Positions 23,331 to 36,790 of a DNA stretch of 64,000 bases are shown piece after piece. The position numbers and the translations under genes are program-made. Source of the stretch: Tamarix chinensis. Its lineage: Eukaryota; Streptophyta; Magnoliopsida; Caryophyllales; Tamaricaceae. Each line of letters opens with the position of its first letter. Position 1 is the stretch's first letter. The notes under the pieces were generated by a model. It saw only the letters and a list, made by a program, of their open reading frames with translations. It searched no databases and was not told the origin of the DNA. The DNA lies in the NCBI GenBank assembly GCA_030549775.1, contig CM060172.1, positions 1,975,123 through 2,039,122 on the forward strand, in the 5' to 3' direction.

Positions 23331-23612
23331 TGCATGTAATTCTCACACATTAGTGGTGGGTAGTGAAAGATTAAAATTATTGATAAGATTCCCTATATCA
23401 ATTAGTTTTACCTTATTTTTTTTGGAAACGTATCATTAAAAAACTCTATAGCAAGTTTGAGAAAGGTAATATCATAAGAAGTTTTTTGAAATTCATGTGA
23501 GTTAATAAAAATCACCTTCAAAATAACTCATGTTGATTCGAAGGATCATCAAGTGATCCCAAAAGTACTTTATAGTAATTACCCATGGTTTTAGTGTGAC
23601 CAGGGTGTTACA

Positions 23613-24179
23613 CCAACTAACTAATATCTAACCACCCCTAAATAAGACTACTTAGAAATTACAAAAATAGTTACTAGATAATATGTGATCCTCCCACTTC
23701 ATTTTCTATGCATTTTGCTCCAATAATATCATCTAGAATTGAGCTTGATTAAGATGTTATCATTTATAAACAAAGGGAAAATGATGTGGAAGATAATGGA
23801 TGATTACTCTTTCACAATGTAGGAACTTTTATCTTATTTCTTGGATAGAAATCTATGTTCCAAAATGATAGAAATGTCTAATAGGAATGATGGTCTTCAA
23901 AGATACCTTGTTATGTTGATGTTAATATTCACCAAGTTAACTCAATTCAATAGAGAAATCACCTAGTTTTCTCCAAAGAATAATTATTCAACTCTTAAGG
24001 CAAATCTCACTTGAAGAGGAAGGAAGGGAGATTTGAAATTCTCTCTTTCATGTTGATTCTATATCAATTTTTATTATTTTTATGAATATATAAGACACCA
24101 TTAAATATATATACACACATGCAGGCCTAGCTTACTCTTTACTAACCAAGCCCATCTAACCAACCTAATTCATATCATA
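23613..24179. other. Non-coding sequence
   Basis: No gene, terminal repeat or clear TE signature is seen. Confidence 0.5.
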
Positions 24180-24916
24180 AGTGGAATAGATGTGGTTATT
24201 GTAAAAGGGCTTAATTATGGTTTGGTGTATTCCTTTTTGTGGGACACCACTGGTAAAATTAGATTAATGAAATAGTTGTAATATGGTTAAGTTTGATGTG
24301 ATGGACATGTGATATATGGTATGATATGAGTTATGGTATGAATATGGCACTAAGCTATGGTATGTACTATTTAACGTGTTATGACATAATACTTTGTGTT
24401 ACCTTCTATGTGCTCTATGTGATATTTGCATGCTTAGTATTGTATATTGGTTTACTCAGTTCCGTTGTACTGATGGGTTCCATTTATGGTCCCCTGCCTA
24501 TTCAATGGGCAATCTTTACCTTATAGGAGTATTATGAGGGTATAGCTTGATGGATTTTGGTAGGGGTTGAGAGTTAGGACTATTCGGTGTCCATTCCAGC
24601 ATTTTTTGATCAGGATATCTTTTGGACTCTTATGTCCCCTTACGTATTTATTTCCCTTGTTAGTTGTAACTCTTTTGTTTAGTCTTTTGTTATCAAAACA
24701 GTTTAATATTGAAACAAAATATTTCTCTTCTTCTTATCAATTTTGATTCTTAATTTAAGCAAAAAAATATTTTAGCCTTAACAATTAATATAAGAAAAGG
24801 TAGAGGAACTTGACTTATACTAAGTGTGGTGGTAACACCCTATGTTTTTTATTAGTTTAGCTTACGCAATCAAATCTTTTGCAGATATTTTCAAGTGCTA
24901 AAATAGGGGTGTTACA
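24180..24916 (+). mobile_element. 3' part of a family-A-like LTR, plus orientation
   Basis: It ends AGGGGTGTTACA at 24916. Before that, CTTATACTAAGTGTGGTGGTAACA parallels the solo-LTR end (GGTACTAAGTGTGGCGGTAACA at 22,823-22,844), and TTTACTCAGTTCCGTTGTACTG (24,451) parallels the CAGTACTGGACCCGTACTG zone at 22,480. The left limit is uncertain, and the open frame at 24326-24526 is part of the LTR. Confidence 0.6.
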
Positions 24917-25402
24917 AATGATTTAGCATCTGGTTCGGGGAATAGAGGATTATTTGTAAGGGAATGATTCTTAATTAGAGTATGCTAGGGTGATGACATG
25001 GGCCTATATCTTACCATTACTTGGGGTTGGAAAGTTATATTTATGATTAAGAGTTAGGCTCATTAGCTAGAGGTATTTTTCCTACTGCATTGGAAAGTTT
25101 TTGTTCTTTCTGTTATTTAAACTCTTAGCTTTGATTTATTATATTTAGATTTTGTAAACTCCCATACTCTTCCTATCTATATTATTGTTCTCATATTTTT
25201 CATCATTGGTATTGTTGTATTATCATTATGAGCATGCATCTTTTCGTTTGTTGTTCCATTTAATCTTGCATTAGGCATGGGTTAGGTGACGATCGCACCT
25301 CTCTCATGGTTGATATGATAATAATATTCACCGGTTTTCTTTTCAAATGCTTCTACATTATCTTAAAAAAAATTGTATAATTTGTAAATTGGGGGTGTTA
25401 CA
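24917..25402 (+). mobile_element. 3' part of a family-B-like LTR, plus orientation, cut by the neighbouring LTR
   Basis: It ends GGGGGTGTTACA. Its complement matches the start of the LTR at 26,933 (GGAACAACAAAC..AAAA.ATGCATGC) and the 4,850-5,000 region (CATGTCATCACCCT). It begins abruptly next to the end of the previous LTR, which suggests that LTR inserted into this one. Confidence 0.6.
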
Positions 25403-26932
25403 ATAATAATGGTGTGGATGGTTTCCTAACAAAGGTGAAAAATCACAAAAGAAGATTTTTAGGTCATAGGTGTATGGATGAAGGTTTGAATAAAACTTTA
25501 TGATGAAAAAGAGAGCATGTAAGTTGATGAAAATGAAAAGTATTAAATTGAAGAGTAGGGAAAGGGAATAATTTGATGTATGTATGTATGTATAGTGATA
25601 AAAGATAGCTGAAAATACCTATTTTTTTATTCAAAAGATAAAGACTTCTCTAGGTGGTGTGTATTCATTACTACTAATACCTTCCTAAAATTGGATAAAA
25701 AGCTTATTAGTTGGTAAGACTTATAGAGGAGACGAAACATCAAATTAGAGCTTTTTTTTTCTAGTTTTATGCAATATGGAGGTAGAAAGAAATGTAAGGG
25801 ATTTAATCGTCTAGGAAATTGTTCCTTATATAATAATTGTAGCCAGGATTGTATTCCCCCTTGACCTATAGACCCATTCCTTATAAACGCATAGGAATGA
25901 GGAGAATGAGGCTTGCCCAACAAGCCACCTATTCGCAATATCTTATTTTTTTTAATTAAAATTCAAGTTTTGAATTTTATGGAAACTAATGATTTTTTTT
26001 TTTGTTTTCTTCTTAACATGGGTCGACTTGATATTTCAAACTAATTAACTGATGGATTTTATTATCATATATTGATTTTTCATAGACTTTAAATGAATGA
26101 GTTTGTTTATCACCACTCAACATTGTGTATGTGGTATTAGATGATCATTTATGTGTACATTTATTTATCCCTATTTAGTATTGTATATGAAATGTATGAA
26201 GGTTGTGACCATTAATCAAGTAACAAAATTTTTGCTTATATACCCCATAGAAGTGGTTGACGTAGTGGATAAAATTTTGAAATGAGTGATGATATGGGTT
26301 TTTCCTTAACCTTGATTGTCTAGCCCTTTAATAGAGGCTAAAAGGTTGATAATGTTGGATACCAACCCAAAGGATGTGAATTTTCCCCCAAAGAGTTTCC
26401 ATGAGCACTTGACTCAGTCTTGGACCAATTTCAAATTGTTGGCCACTACATTTCCCTTTTTGGGTTGGGTTTCTACATAAGATAGGGCAACTAGTTGTCC
26501 TCGACCACACAATATAGTTTCCTTCTCCTCCATCGTCACTTAACTTATATATATAGGGGATATTTTATTCATTTTCGACATAAAAAATTATAATATAACT
26601 TTCTTACTTTTACTATTTCCTCTCTCTTTCCTATTTTACCATTAGTATTCTCTTACCACAGACTACTACTCTAATTTCCTAAGAACCTCCCTGTTCTCAA
26701 AACACATATAATAAACGGGAGAAAGTGGGAAAAAGCAAAAAATAGAGGAATATTGTTAGATTTAGCTAAATATAAAAATTAGTACTAAGGGTTTTAAACC
26801 CTCTAAAAATCATTTATAATCAACATATAATAAATTTTCAAAGCTAAGTAAATGACGGGAGAATATCTAAAGTTTAAAACAAAACAAGGATCGTGAGTTC
26901 TAATAGAACTCATTGACTAGTTTTAGTGTACC
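25403..26932. other. Non-coding AT-rich sequence
   Basis: No recognisable gene. The minus-strand open frame 25627-25938 has no family I know and no nearby promoter or splice structure. A short GTAT microsatellite lies at about 25577-25592. Confidence 0.5.
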
Positions 26933-29240
26933 TGTAACACCCCAAAAAATTTTAACCGAAAAATTTCATTTTAAAAATAGTATAGAAGAATAATAAAACA
27001 AAACTGATTAATGGTATTACTAAATCAACCATGAAAAATGTGTAATCATTACCTAGCACATACTTGATGTAAGGCAAAAAGGAACAACAAACAAAAAATG
27101 CATGCACTAACAATATAACATTAATGATGATGAGAATAGTATAGAAGGGGGAGACTTGTAAAATCTAAATTCATGAACCAAAGACAATAATCATAAAGAG
27201 CAAAAGCATATCAACATAGTGGAAAAATAATCTAAACTGGTTAGCCTAACTCTTAATTAATAAAAAAATGAAGATCTCGATTCCTAAGAAATGGTCATCT
27301 ACTAGCTCAGGTCATCATCCTCAATATACTCAAGCTGATAAATCATAACTCTGCAGATTTTCCTCTACTCACTAGAATAGAAGTTATATCATCATAGTGA
27401 ACAGATAAATATAGCATCACTACAATGAAGTATTGGTAAAAAAAACCTAAAATATGGTAAGGGTTCATACTACACATTGAGGTCATAATAGAATGGTATA
27501 AGACATACTTAAGAAATATAACTTATAAGCTCATGATTATATTATAATAAAGCATGCTCACACAAGAATCATGGAAAAGATAACAATATAGATGATTCAT
27601 TAAACTCATGCAAATAAAGTAAAGTATTAATCCTCCATTTAGTGACCACATACTTTCTAATTATCCAAATGTTCAAATGACTACACCTAGTTATCTACCA
27701 TGAACAAAATTCATGGAAACATAACCAACACAATGGGATATCACACCTTCCGTACATGTTAAGAATACATCAAGGGGTTTTCTTGGAAGATACCACACTC
27801 ACTACACGTTGTCAGAATATTTCAAGGGGGATTTCTCAGGGGATACCATGCCCATCATACCTTGAGTGCACCTATAATGATGGTTAACATATATTAAGAT
27901 ACCACACATGTCTATGATATGAACATATGAATCCTATGGAGGCTTGTACATGGATACCATACCAACCTTAGCTGGACATCGATACCATACTAGCCTACCA
28001 CAATATTAACCCTATACCTTATAAATATGTGCATACCTTTATTGATCGTAGCCTAGTAGAGAAGGAAAATAAGTATTAAGTGAGAAAATGTCAATTACCC
28101 TAAGAGTTAGAGAAAAAGACTCAAATGAAATCATATTTCCATTATTACAAATTATGAGGTGATATCACAAATCACAGCTTAATTCTATTAGTAAAAAAAT
28201 TAGGTATTTAGAGATAACACCAAACTCAACCAAGAAAGGATTTCAAGCCACGCCACATTGTTCCTCATTTTACATTTCCTAGTTTTAAATATGAATAATC
28301 AAGATCATGATTTCATGTCATAAAATAATGGAAAAGTAAGATAGAAACCTCAAATATAAGTCAACAAGTAATAAATACACATGGCAAGAACAAGCATAAG
28401 TAGTTTCTAAGTCCTTAGGACCAGTCCATTGGTTTGGGCATATTAGACCCAAGGGGAAATAAATACATAACAAAACTAGTCGATTAGTTTAGCTAGCCGA
28501 TTAATTTTTCATAAGAATAAGTTAATAGGTTTGGTCATATGTGTATAAGTCAAGACCGTAACCACTCTAGTCACGAATTTACCGGCCAATGGGTCTATTA
28601 AACCAATTGAATTTTCACAAAACCTAATTAATGGGAATTAAATTGATAAATTGTCCACGCAAACTAATCAATGGGTCTATCTAACTAATCAACTAGTTTG
28701 GGCAAAATAATACCCAAACCCACATTTTCGCACTTAACAAAGATCACATGCTTTTAATATTAATCCTACCATGCTATTATGTTTTAAAACATATAAGAAG
28801 ACATATTCCACACTTAAAATCATATAGAAACATGGTAGAAGATGGATACACATCAGATTCATACTAATTTCACCAACTGATGCTTCATATCAAAAATACT
28901 CATAATATGCTCCAAAATATAATCATCACGCATGCTTAGATTTAAAGATTTCATATAGCACATGCATATCATAGAACACACCAAAGTCATGAAACCGTAA
29001 TTAATAATGTAATTCCTTAATCATATTAAAAATAAGGATGTTTTACCTCCAAGTAAATTCTTCTACCACAAGAATATACTCCTAACTTGATGGCCTAACA
29101 TAAGAATTTTGAATTCCAACATCAATTAAAAATCAAAATAGTCAAAACTCCTCTTTAAAACCTAATAAAAAAATAAAATATAAGAAGAAAGGAAGAAGCA
29201 CAACTCAACCTTCTCTCAAGAACAATTATAAGGAGAAGAA
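26933..29240 (-). mobile_element. Family-B LTR copy, start preserved
   Basis: It begins TGTAACACCCCAAAAAATTT. It then parallels 4,808-6,700 and 8,500-8,850 (TCATCATCCTCAATATACTC, the GGGATATCACACC ladder at 27,735-27,990, the ACTAGTCGATTAGTTT words at 28,480-28,700 and TTCTTCTACCACAAGAATA). Its right end is not clear; it gives way to a plus-oriented LTR-like segment. Confidence 0.6.
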
Positions 29241-31708
29241 AGATAGGACTTTCAAACTTTCTCTACTCCTTAATATAATACCTTGAATTTTAGCTAATCT
29301 AATCCTAAGTATTTATTATCTTAACCTAATTCTAATATTAAGACATTAATATATTTAGCTTACCCTGATTCCCCAATCCTAAATCTTAACTTAACCATAA
29401 TCCTTAGTTAGGGTTATTAATATTTTTAACCTAACCCTAACCCTAACCCTTAATGATCGATAATTGATTTGTCCTAAATACCTTAACCTAAAAATTTTTT
29501 TATTCTAATTCTAATCCTAACCCTACTTTTATTCTTTCCCTTTTCTCCTTTTCCCTTTTCTCCTCCTTTTCTTTCCCTTTTCTTTTCCCCTTACCAGGCT
29601 TTATTTTCCTACTTCTCCCTCATCTTGCATGAAACAATCCCATCTGACCATTCCCTATACCATTCCATCTCCTATACCTTACCCTCATCATCACACATGA
29701 CATCTGTATCCTCATCATCACCCACGCCCTATGCATATGGGTTGCCTTGAAAATTTAGCCTTGGTCACCTCACCTATCTCATCCCCTATCTATTGTGTGC
29801 ATGTATATATATATACCACAATAAATTCCCTTAACCACCTTCCTTCCTCCCTTTATTTTTTTGTTGAAACATAACACCACTAACCGAGGCTTCTCCCTTC
29901 TTCCCTTCGTTCTTTTCACCATCATGAGACTAACCACAAAGCTACCATTAATAGCCATTGCTTCCCCATTTTCATCAGCCAAAAATAAAATTTTCACCCT
30001 CATATCTTTAGCAAAATTCACTAAAGACACACCTCAACCACTGTCCATGCTCACCAAAACACCTCCATCTTCGACAAAACCCATTTTCCCCCTCCTTTTA
30101 CTTTAACCAAAACAACTAAAAAACCACACTTCCATTTGGCCTCCTCCTTCAAAACTCATGTTCATTTCCCTAACATTAGCAATGGCATCCTATTCCATTG
30201 TCACCCACTTGGCTTCGACACTTGTAGTAGTTCCTCCCTCCTTTGTTACACAAAATGTTGTCGATCACACCTTCACGCTTTGTTTTAATTTTTCTCCAAT
30301 CCTTTTACTCTATATTACCTCAAATATTCCTCAATTATATAATTAAGTTATAATGGTGTTATATTATTATTTCTTAGGTGCTTTTGGGAGAAGGAGGGGG
30401 AGAATATGTGCTTAGGGAATAGTGCTTTTTTCTATAAGGATACAAGTCGTAGATAGGTTTTGTGCTAATTGTTATGTACGAGTTGTGGATTATTATGTTT
30501 TTGTGATTATGTTATTAATTTCTTGTTGATAAATATTATTATGTGGTAATATGATATTATATAAGAAAAAATGAGAAGGTTAAGAAGTAGGTGATAACGT
30601 TATATAATTTCTATATTGAAAACCCTAAGAGAATTTATATGATATATGGTATTGTGTTGTGGGTTGGATAATTGTGATAAGTGAGAAATGAGTATTCGAT
30701 ATCTATGGTGATAAATGGAGCGTTTGAAAAATAATGATTCCAAACATATAGGGTTTTTGTATAATAACGACATTTAGTTATCCTCAAAGGCCTTTTGGGT
30801 AATATGTGTAATATGGAAATTATAATATTTTAATATGTTAGACAAGTTAAAATATGCTAAAATTATAATTTAAAATGTTTGGAGTATATATAAATGGCAT
30901 AGTTTACACAAAATAAGAAAGTGGCTTAATTTAGAAATAATAATCCTAAAATGGCAACATTATTATTGCATGAGCAAAATGTTAGATTTATACCACGATT
31001 TGTAGACACATTGTTAATATTGGTACTCTAGGAAGGTATATTAAATTTGGTAATCATAGGAGTCTTATAGGAAAAGTTATGAGGTACTTGTGAAATTAGG
31101 ATTTTATAAGCATCATAAATAGTAATTCTTGAGATAGGGTTATTGTCACATGTTTAAGACATTAGAGTTAGATCTTGATTTTAAGTTATGTTGATAGTAA
31201 TAATATTTGAGGAATAGGTGCTAAGTTTGTTGGCTAAAATATCAATAGGGAAAATTTTATGTCTAAAATGTGAAATTAGGGTTTCTTAGGAAGTTTATGG
31301 ACCTAGTTATCGAAAACAACCTTGATATCTATGTGGTTATACTTTATTTACTTCAATTATGTGTTGTACATATCAAACCAATCATGAATATGATATTAAT
31401 AATTTAAAGTGAAAGATCACATGAGTCAAGTCAAGGTATTTTATGGGTTTGTTTCACCAAACGATAATAGTGGATTGGGTGTGTTTCTCCTTAAGATGTA
31501 CGTTAGTCCATTCTAATGGATTAAGAATAGTGTGTCTCTAAACTCAATGTGAATGAGAATATGATTTGAGATTAGTACTTGAACATTTAGCAAAACTAAT
31601 TGATTGGCTCAACAATACTAGTTACACAATATAACATATATCTTATGTTAAGCACAATGGTGTTACTATGTTTATCTTGTTTTGATTTTGAAATTACTTC
31701 TGCATTTC
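29241..31708 (+). mobile_element. Degenerate LTR-like segment, plus orientation
   Basis: A pyrimidine-rich zone (29,520-30,330) precedes AT-rich sequence and then a short motif region at 31,395-31,540 (TTTAAAGTGAAAGATCACAT, CACCAAACGATAATAGTGG) that parallels 21,910-21,970 of the solo LTR. The open frames at 29779-30030, 29861-30106 and 30158-30346 fall in the pyrimidine-rich zone and are not convincing genes. Confidence 0.5.
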
Positions 31709-34700
31709 TATAGCACCCTCATTTTTCTCTATCAAAAATTTTTATTTTAAAATAGTGTGTAAGAGAAAAAATACTAAACATACTTAGGAAAAATAGGGCG
31801 TCGCCACCATATCTAGCAAAGGATAGACGTCCACTGCCTATCCCATATTAGAAACAAGGCTGAAAAAAAAACTAACCAAGTCAAAGTAGAGTGCACAAGA
31901 TCAAGTTACATAAATATTTAAAAGAAACGTTTGTAACATAGGATTTTAACATCCCTTGACATAGTCAAATACAGAAAGAATTATTGAATAAGAATACAAG
32001 GCTATGATAGTAGAAAAACATTTAGGGAGTGACCCCAAAACCATGGTTTTTCACGGACTGCACAAAAATCTCTAGGTGTCCACACTCCCCGAACCTAAGA
32101 TGAGGTAGGTCCACTACTACTACTAGACATTCCCCAAAGACCTGCATATGGCCCTTTGCTCATGGAAATGAGCAAGTGACTAAGAAAATAGGCACATCGG
32201 TACATTAAATATTGAGTAAGCCAAGTTATCTTCTCAATGGAAGTCAAGAGCATATCAGGTTCTATCATATCATAGAATCATACTTAACTTACATCATGTA
32301 AATGCCATGTAGTTAAGTGTGTATTTCCATCAGGATTCACTATCATGCTTAACTCAAGCAAATAATACATCAGGATTCGCTATCATGCTTAAGTCAAGCA
32401 ACTCAGAAAATGTCATGCTAATTTTCATAGTACAATATTATAGGTAATCAAACACACATACTAAGCAGGTTATCCAAATAAACTCTAGGGTTAATTTTTC
32501 CAACTTGCTCAATTAGTTTGGCTATTTCTTTACAATCTTTATTTCTCTTTTTTGATCCCTTTTTTTATCTTCTAATTCCACCATATCCTTATTTTATTCT
32601 CATTCCAATTACTTATTCCATTCATCATCTAAATACTTATACAAGTTATCACCCAGTCATTCATTCAAATTATTATCCAATTATTCATTCAAATCATTCC
32701 CCAAGTATTCATTCCAACTTTTATCATTATTATAATCATCCATCAAGTCATTCTAATCATTATCCAAGTATTCATCATCGAGCGATGGACTATGCACCCC
32801 CCATGGTCTCACATACCATGGAAGTTTGTCCAAATAAAGGGGTATAAAGTCTAGGTCGAAATAGACCACATAGGTAGCCAAATCCTTTAGTATTGATATC
32901 CTTAGTATAGCATCAGTGTCTAGAGTAGGTAAGTCACCAGGATCTACTAGGATCCTGCCAGAAGGCAAAGCTCGAAGGCACCAATAAACTCCTAAAGGTA
33001 GACTAACCCCCAGTAGCTAATTGAGGGTTGGGTAACCCAAACCCATACACAACTCGATTATCTTTCATTTTACAATATTAGTACATTATTCACAAGGTTA
33101 CGTGATCACACAAGGCCTCTATAAAGATTAGGTAAGACATTTGCATATTTTTTCCTTATTAATCCTTTCCATCCCCAACCATGTGTGGGATTTCCATTTA
33201 CTTTTGTTTAATATTAATCATACCCATGTTTCATCACCCTTTTTCTCAAAAACCATCACATTTCATATGTGATTCGCCCATTAAGCCTTTATGACACCTG
33301 TTGAGAGTGCCATGAATCATGGTCCATTTAATCCATTCACTAGGTCATTGATCTATGGTAATATGTGTGTTTTATCTCTTAAATATTCATATAAAAAACA
33401 CATGCATAGTCTCAAAGCATATCTATACTGAGAAGAACAAAATCACACAAACTAGTCGAACTAGTCAATCAGTCTGGCCCAACCATTCGATCGGTTCGGG
33501 CTGACCAATTGATCGGTTTGGCTCACCCAAACCAGACTTTTCTCAAACCGGTCGATCGATTTAGGCAACCAATTGAATGTTCATAGAACAATTGATCAGT
33601 TGTGCCTAACAAGTTAATAGGTTTAAGTAGAGAGAAAGACTAGGGTTTCTACAGGCATACCAGTCAATAGGTTGGGTTAACTAGTCGAGTAATCTAGGAA
33701 CTAGTAAATCAATTTGCCCTCCAACAACACTAAATAGTCATTTTCATGTATATCATGCCTACAATTCTTTATTACACCACATTGGATTATGGACTAACAT
33801 CACATAACACATTTCTAACTTACAATAATTGCATACTTCACCATTAATCATCACACTTAATCTTTCCTAAGGATTCATGCTTTCCACTCAAAATTCCCAA
33901 TCTAGCCATTCAATACAGTTTTATAAAGCTACATACTCATTCCAACATATAACATCACACTTAAAGAGTTCCATAACTTGCGAGTTATTCATGACCCATT
34001 TTAGAATTAAGAATGAATTACTAGATGTCAGCAAAACTTTCCTCGAACAAGAAAACTTAACATGTGAAATCTTCAACTTTTAAAATCTTAAAAACAACAA
34101 GTTTAACTCAAAAATTCGTAAATAACTTTTATAAATCTGAACTTGAAATAGAAAGAGAATTATGAACATACCACACTCAAGAGAAAATGGAGGATAATTC
34201 TACTGAACCAATTAACCTTTTTCCTAAATCTAAATCTTTCTTGTTTAATAATTAAAATAAGAGAGGTCTAGAGAAATGATCAAAAGAGTAAAAGGATTCG
34301 AATACAAAGCTCAAAGTGAAGATGGAGAAGGTGAATGCTATAGAGTTAGAGTATGTTGGTGGCTGAAAGGAAGGTAAATATAAAGGGTGATTAGGGTTAG
34401 TTATAGGCAACAAATCAATAAAAATCATAGGTCTGGTTAGGAACAAATCAAAAGGCCCTAATTCTTACTATTTAAATTCTAGTTAAACAAACATATTTCT
34501 TTCATGACCTGTTGACCTATTCTCTGAGACAAAATGAAGATTCTAGAGGAGTGTAGATCAATTGGTCCAGAAATACAATATACAAGAGGAAAAATAGAGG
34601 GTCAGCGTGGAAGGAATCTCATAGCTAAGTAGAATCGAGTCTGAGATTGAAGTAATGATCACAGAAATGTGTAGAGGAGAGAGGTGAAAGAAGCCAAAGC

Positions 34701-35220
34701 TAAGGTCATCTCCTCCCCAAAATTATCCCAATCAACTCCTCGGATCAATCTAAGGTAGTATTTTTCGGCCAAATACATCATGAGAAAGGTTAAGAATATT
34801 TTAGGAACAATTCAGAATGGGTTATCAATGTTCCATTTTAGTATAAAAAAATTTCCACAAATATTAAGTTTTAAAAATATACTTAGCTTGACAAACCAAT
34901 CGATCGGTTTAGCCTACCAATCAACTATTCTACAGCCGAGTCGATCAATTTGGTTGAGTAAAAAGCATTTTACTAAAATGACAAACCAATCAATCGGTTC
35001 ATAGAACCAGTTGATCAGTTCATCTGAAAAAACTTGTTTAATTTAGTTTTTCCACCTCATTTAAAATCCAACTTTAACTCAACCTAATCATAGTTTCAAA
35101 TCAAAATCAAACATCAAAAATTGACATAATTTCTCAGTCAACACTTTACAAAAAGATGGAGTATTATAATTTTCTTAAATATAACAAAAATTTTCAATGG
35201 TAAAAAATGGAGGTGTTATA
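31709..35220 (-). mobile_element. LTR-like element with both ends recognisable, about 3.5 kb
   Basis: It starts TATAGCACCC (a mutated TGTARCACCC) and ends GGAGGTGTTATA. Inside are GGAATGAGC/TATTGAGTAAGC-type words near 32,165-32,220, shared with the LTRs at 40,790 and 63,480, and repeated GATCGGTTTGG / AACCAATCGATCGG words at 33,440-33,690 and 34,890-35,025. There is no coding region and no target duplication. Confidence 0.55.
32643..32775 (+). repeat. Short CATTCATTCAAAT-type tandem repeat
   Basis: Units of about 25-30 bp (CAAATTATTATCCAATTATT and variants) repeat five or six times. They create the His/Ser/Tyr-rich open frame at 32518-32847, which is not a gene. Confidence 0.6.
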
Positions 35221-36754
35221 ATAAAATAGTTGTTGAGAAATTAAATGAATGGACAAAAACCATAACCTCATCCAATAATATAAACCAAATCTCAAATAAA
35301 ATAAAATGATATGGTTTAAATTCTCTTGATGAATACCTCAATCTCACAATCTAAAAATAAACATGTTTTAAAGTATGTCCATGAAGATCTAAAATAAAAA
35401 AAACATATGAGTTAAATGTCATTAATAAAATCTATAAATCATAAAAAAATATATTTAAAAAATATTAGATATCACCATGAGAATATAATAAAAAAATATT
35501 TTTATAGAAATAATTTTCATATTATTATAGGTCAAATCAAATAATTAGACTAACATTTTATTCTCACTTACTAATTTTAATCTTATTTTTTTAAAATTAA
35601 ATTTAAGAAATCTGATAATGGAAACATTCCATAATGGAAATTGAATTTGAGCATGCTATAATAGATACATCAGCAATTCTTAGAAAATTTAAGAACCTCT
35701 AGAATCCACTTTTTTTCTACATGCTAAAATTCAAAAAAAAAAAGCATTGAAGGCTAGAATCTAAAAGAGGAACGTGAATCCTTTGTTTTTTTTTTTGTCG
35801 ATATTAGCCAATAAAATAATAGGTAGAATCATTTGGGTAATTAGTACACAACATTGTGAGGGGAGATTTGTAACAAAAAGAAAAAGAAAAACAAAAAACA
35901 ACATCATTATAAATAACAAATTTTATTAATATTGAATTTTAATTTTTATAATATCACTTTGTAATTTAGTAACAAAATTCCATTTGAATAATTATTTATT
36001 TGTAGTATGAATACAATTAATAATAAATATTATTATCCACATTTTTAATTAATATAATTTAAAAGTGACTGCTAATGTATAACATAATTATTTAAATACT
36101 TATCGTAGATAACTTAGTTTAGCATAGAATGAAAGGGAAAAATCATGATTTTAATGTCCCAAATGAATGAATTCCTTGATAGATTTTGAAATATCTTTTT
36201 ATAAAAAAAATGGAATCTAAATTATAAATCTACTGATATTCATGCTCATGCTTTCACATAGTTACTATTGCATGTAGGTGCTCTTGATAGAAAACATGCA
36301 TGGTAAAGCTAATCTAACACAAATAATCTAATTTGTAACTTGATTTTAACCCAAAACTTTAATTCCAATCTAAATCAAAAAAATTTTAAAATTTGAATCA
36401 ATTTGAAACTAACCTAAATTTAGTTAGCCTGATAAAAATCTACACCTAAATAATCTAAAGAGAAATAACCAAACTCGAAAAGATTTGACCCATACCCGAA
36501 TAAAAATCCAATAATAACCTAACTAGAAATGATTCAACTCAAATCAAACCCATATATAAGCATAATTCCAAAATTAACACAAATTAAAGTTAATCTTGAT
36601 CTACAAAAGTAAATTTTTACCTAATATACATTGCTATATAAACATCAATAAATTACCCTGATAATAAAATTGTATATAAAGAAATATGCAACCTATGTAA
36701 TAACAACCCATGTAATAAAAAAAATAAGACTATGTTCTACTTACTTTATTTTAA
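35221..36754. other. AT-rich non-coding sequence up to the Helitron 3' end
   Basis: Nothing recognisable beyond A/T runs. The base before the Helitron terminus is A on the plus strand (T on the Helitron strand), the expected host flank. Confidence 0.55.
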
Positions 36755-36790
36755 CTAGATTTATACCCGTACAATGCATAGAGATAATAA
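36755..36790 (-). terminator. Helitron 3' terminus with degenerate hairpin
   Basis: On the plus strand, CTAGATTTATACCCGTACAATGCATAGAG is seen here in two parts: CTAG at 36755-36758 and CCCGTACAATGCATAGAG starting near 36767. Read in reverse this is a hairpin-like stem followed by CTAG and a host T, the layout of plant Helitron 3' ends. The stem arms are now mismatched. Confidence 0.7.

Larger units (their letters stand above)
18129..23612 (+). mobile_element. TRIM-like miniature LTR retrotransposon, 5' LTR split by a solo LTR
   Basis: The 3' LTR is 23331-23612 (TGCATG...TGTTACA, 282 bp). The 5' LTR is in two pieces, about 18129-18173 and 22925-23186, which together align with the 3' LTR: TTAGTAGTGAAGAGTAG against TTAGTGGTGGGTAGTGAAAG on the left, then ATTGATAA..CTATATCAA and GTGTGA..GAGGTGTTACA on the right. 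The internal part is only 144 bp (23187-23330), too short to code, and holds a primer binding site and a polypurine tract. Without the insertion the element is about 730 bp, in the range of TRIMs. The LTRs look only about 70% alike, so it is old. The 5' limit is approximate and no target duplication was found. Confidence 0.72.

Noticed and set aside
25627..25938. 103-codon minus-strand frame with GGLLGKPHSPHSYAF
   Set aside because: Looks protein-like at first sight, but I recognise no family and find no splice, promoter or TE context; left unannotated.
29435..29460. Telomere-like CCCTAA repeats
   Set aside because: Only about four units, six-base rather than the usual plant seven-base unit, in a region full of related CTAATCCTAA words; chance within a pyrimidine-rich LTR segment is more likely than an interstitial telomere.
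32518..32847. His/Ser/Tyr-rich 109-codon frame
   Set aside because: Translation of a short tandem repeat inside an LTR.
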